Shown here one piece after another: positions 62,499-64,000 of a DNA stretch of 64,000 nt. Position 1 is the stretch's first letter; the number at the start of each line of letters is the position of its first letter. A program made the position numbers and the translations under genes. The DNA comes from an uncultured Verrucomicrobiota bacterium (GTDB taxonomy: Bacteria; Verrucomicrobiota; Verrucomicrobiia; Opitutales; UBA9783). The notes under the pieces were generated by a model, which did no database searches, was not told the origin of the DNA, and saw only the letters and a list, made by a program, of their open reading frames with translations. Where the stretch lies: NCBI GenBank assembly GCA_902495005.1, contig CABUVL010000001.1:310001-374000 (forward strand), read 5' to 3'.

Positions 62499-63131
62499 AT
62501 GGAACAAGTTCCAAATGAGAAGATGAATGTAAATGATGCGCTCGCACAAGAATCGGCGCGTGAGGATCTCTTGTGGCTCGGTAAAGTCAAAGAAGGGAAT
62601 ATGGGGGCATTTAATTGGTTGGTTCGCAAGTATCAAAGACGAATTTACGCCATCATTTACAACATTACTTCGAATAAGGAGGACACGGCAGATTTGACAC
62701 AAGAGGTGTTTATCAAGGCGTTTAAATCGATTGATTCGTTTAAGGGCAGCTCTAATTTTTACACGTGGTTGTACCGCATCGCGCTTAACACGGCATTGTC
62801 GTTTGTAAAAAAGCACCGCAGGACGCCTGTGTACAGTTTGGAAGATTGGGATAGCGTCGATGATCCGAAGCATATTATCAATGATATTGTAGGAGTAAGT
62901 GATGGAAATCGGCGCGTTTTATTAAAAGAATTACAAGAAAAATTGAACGAAGCGCTGCAAAAATTGTCTCTATCTCATAGAACGGTTATAATTTTATTTG
63001 AAATCGAAGGTATGAGTCACGCTGAGATTGCCGAAGTATTAAAATGTTCTGAGGGAACGGTGCGTTCACGTTTGCATTACGCCAAAGAACAATTGAAGAA
63101 TTTTTTATCAGGGTACTTAAATGAAAAATAA
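62499..63131 (+). CDS. RNA polymerase ECF sigma factor (RpoE-like)
   Basis: This 210-residue sigma factor has regions 2 and 4 only, as in the ECF group. Region 2 shows FNWLVRKYQRRIYAIIYNITSNKEDTADLTQEVFIKAFKSIDSF and the following FYTWLYRIALNTALSFVKKHRR; region 4 is LSLSHRTVIILFEIEGMSHAEIAEVLKCSEGTVRSRLHYAKEQL. ECF factors respond to envelope stress through a membrane anti-sigma. The next gene overlaps by 11 bases and could be that anti-sigma. Confidence 0.95.
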   Translation: MEQVPNEKMNVNDALAQESAREDLLWLGKVKEGNMGAFNWLVRKYQRRIYAIIYNITSNKEDTADLTQEVFIKAFKSIDSFKGSSNFYTWLYRIALNTALSFVKKHRRTPVYSLEDWDSVDDPKHIINDIVGVSDGNRRVLLKELQEKLNEALQKLSLSHRTVIILFEIEGMSHAEIAEVLKCSEGTVRSRLHYAKEQLKNFLSGYLNEK

Positions 63132-63537
63132 ATTGAGAATTAGTTTGGAAGATTTATTGCATTTAAAAAGAAGTGAGATGCCGAACGAAGCATTTTGGCA
63201 AGATTTTGACAGGCGCTTGCAAGAACGTTTGCAGCTTGAGATAAACAATTCCGCTCGCTTACATTTCAAGGAAATCTTTTATCACTACCTTAAGCTATTA
63301 TTTCGTTGGGCACCGGCCATGGCATGCGCGTTGATTTGTTTCGGCTACGCTTTTTTACAGGGGCTTAAACCCACGAATCGTTTTGTACTTGCAGAGGACA
63401 GGTATGTTCCAGTGCAAGACTTGAGGCAAGTTCCATTGAAGGCCTGTGATGCGCTTACGGCAATGCCTGTCAAAAAATTGATAGATGGCACGCAAAAAAT
63501 GATTGCCATGAGCAGCCGAGATCGTTTTTCTTTTTAG
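63121..63537 (+). CDS. Putative anti-sigma membrane protein
   Basis: This 138-residue protein has an N-terminal cytoplasmic part (about residues 1-58) with DLLHLKRSEMPNEAFWQDFD, one membrane helix (about 61-80, WAPAMACALICFGYAFLQGL) and a short periplasmic part. The layout and 11-base overlap with the ECF sigma gene fit an anti-sigma factor, though no ASD or zinc motif is seen. An HtrA-like gene follows after 2 bases, completing a sigma-E-like unit. Confidence 0.6.
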   Translation: MKNKLRISLEDLLHLKRSEMPNEAFWQDFDRRLQERLQLEINNSARLHFKEIFYHYLKLLFRWAPAMACALICFGYAFLQGLKPTNRFVLAEDRYVPVQDLRQVPLKACDALTAMPVKKLIDGTQKMIAMSSRDRFSF

Positions 63538-63539
63538 AC

Positions 63540-64000
63540 ATGCTGAATAGCTTAACGAAGTCTTTGTTGCTTATAGGCTTGTGTGTTCTTAATCAAAGGG
63601 GATTAGAGTTAACGGTTGTACAAGCTTGCGAAAAAAGTGCGTTGGTGGGCGTAGATGCGATAAAGGAGGTTTATCGTCAGTCAAATGAGAAGGTGGTCCT
63701 TGTCCGTAGCCAAACAAAAGACAACAAAGTTCAGTTGGCTACAGGCTTCTTCGTCAGTGAACTTGGGCATCTATTGACAACCGATTCGGAGGCCGATTCT
63801 TATCAAATCGAAATTGATAAAAAATTGTATCCCGCAAAAAAATTGGCGGGTGACACGTGGAACAACGTTGCGTTGTTGCAATTGGAGTCAAGCCCAAAGG
63901 ACCTGCCTTATGTTGCCTTACCGAGCGTTGGAAATTACCCACAAATAGGCGACGTTTTAATCAGCCTATCTTACAAGTTGGCCCTCAATGTTTCACCACA
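63540..64000 (+). CDS. HtrA/DegP-like protein with altered catalytic residues (partial)
   Basis: The window holds the first 153 residues. An N-terminal signal peptide (about 1-20) is followed by the trypsin-like start of HtrA proteases. At the position of the catalytic His (usually TNNHVV) the sequence is TTDSEA, and the DLALL motif (catalytic Asp) is NVALL, so both His and Asp appear lost. YPAKKLAGD and GDVLISLSY fit the family. The Ser region and any PDZ domain are outside the window. It may act as a chaperone or sensor without protease activity. It is cotranscribed with the sigma and anti-sigma genes. Confidence 0.65.
   Translation, partial: MLNSLTKSLLLIGLCVLNQRGLELTVVQACEKSALVGVDAIKEVYRQSNEKVVLVRSQTKDNKVQLATGFFVSELGHLLTTDSEADSYQIEIDKKLYPAKKLAGDTWNNVALLQLESSPKDLPYVALPSVGNYPQIGDVLISLSYKLALNVSP

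Overview
The window is a gene-dense stretch of a Gram-negative, LPS-making, flagellated bacterium. The lipid A and LPS-transport genes (lpxA, lpxI, lpxK, lptA/lptB and an LptC-like gene), a Pal-type lipoprotein and an outer-membrane beta-barrel protein show a double-membrane cell. My best guess is the PVC group, probably Verrucomicrobiota of the Opitutae type. This rests on remembered family features: a DnaX whose zinc module keeps only two cysteines, an FmdB-like protein without zinc ligands, a DUF2608-type HAD protein and a PPi-type PFK homologue. It is inference, not a database result. Non-coding gaps of 400-760 bases between compact operons, together with several secreted proteins of host-interaction type (lipase, BspA-like repeats, coiled coils), fit a host-associated organism with a slowly decaying genome. 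No rRNA, CRISPR array, insertion sequence or prophage was seen. There are three tRNAs: Leu(GAG), Asp(GTC) and Lys(TTT).

Layout. 1-4003 (minus): rpsO, pnp, an lptC-like gene, lptA and lptB (cut by the window edge). 4179-10139 (plus): a PFK homologue with a degenerate active site, fabD, lepA, a nucleotidyltransferase and mutY. 10110-14205 (minus): murD, serS with tRNA-Leu, rpsT and HPr. 14295-17862: a beta-barrel protein and a small secreted protein, lpxA, and a CrtI-type flavoprotein. 17937-20608: tRNA-Asp followed by an AT-rich pair of unknown genes. 20838-22180: pyrH and frr. 22945-28984: a small secreted protein, a dUTPase-like gene, tRNA-Lys, holA, lpxK, pal, an fmdB-like gene, dnaX with an apparent -1 slippage extension, and hpf. 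29087-33263: leuS, lpxI and a DUF2608 gene with ATGA overlaps. 33253-37636: MscS, a secreted class 3 lipase and an APH-type kinase.

37759-50533 is one minus-strand flagellar operon: flgB, flgC, fliE, fliF, fliG, fliH, fliI, fliJ, motE-like, fliK-like, flgD, flgE, fliL, two doubtful ORFs, fliM, fliN, fliO. A GG-N10-GC sigma-54 type promoter lies just upstream of flgB. motAB, fliPQR, flhAB, the hook-filament genes and flagellin are not in this window. 51059-61501 holds a NYN-domain gene, ldhA (D-lactate dehydrogenase), a BspA-like repeat protein, glgA, eno, a tandem Usp gene, a Nudix gene, and the run gpmA, prepilin-like gene and PAS histidine kinase. 61547-62380 is an unknown gene with a leaderless-looking promoter. 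62499-64000 holds an ECF sigma factor, a membrane protein in the anti-sigma position and an HtrA-like protein whose visible catalytic positions are lost.

The most unusual points are the dnaX A9 slippage site, the PFK-like pseudoenzyme, the sigma / membrane protein / pseudo-protease unit, the sigma-54 promoter of the flagellar operon, and the unknown coiled-coil gene pair next to tRNA-Asp.
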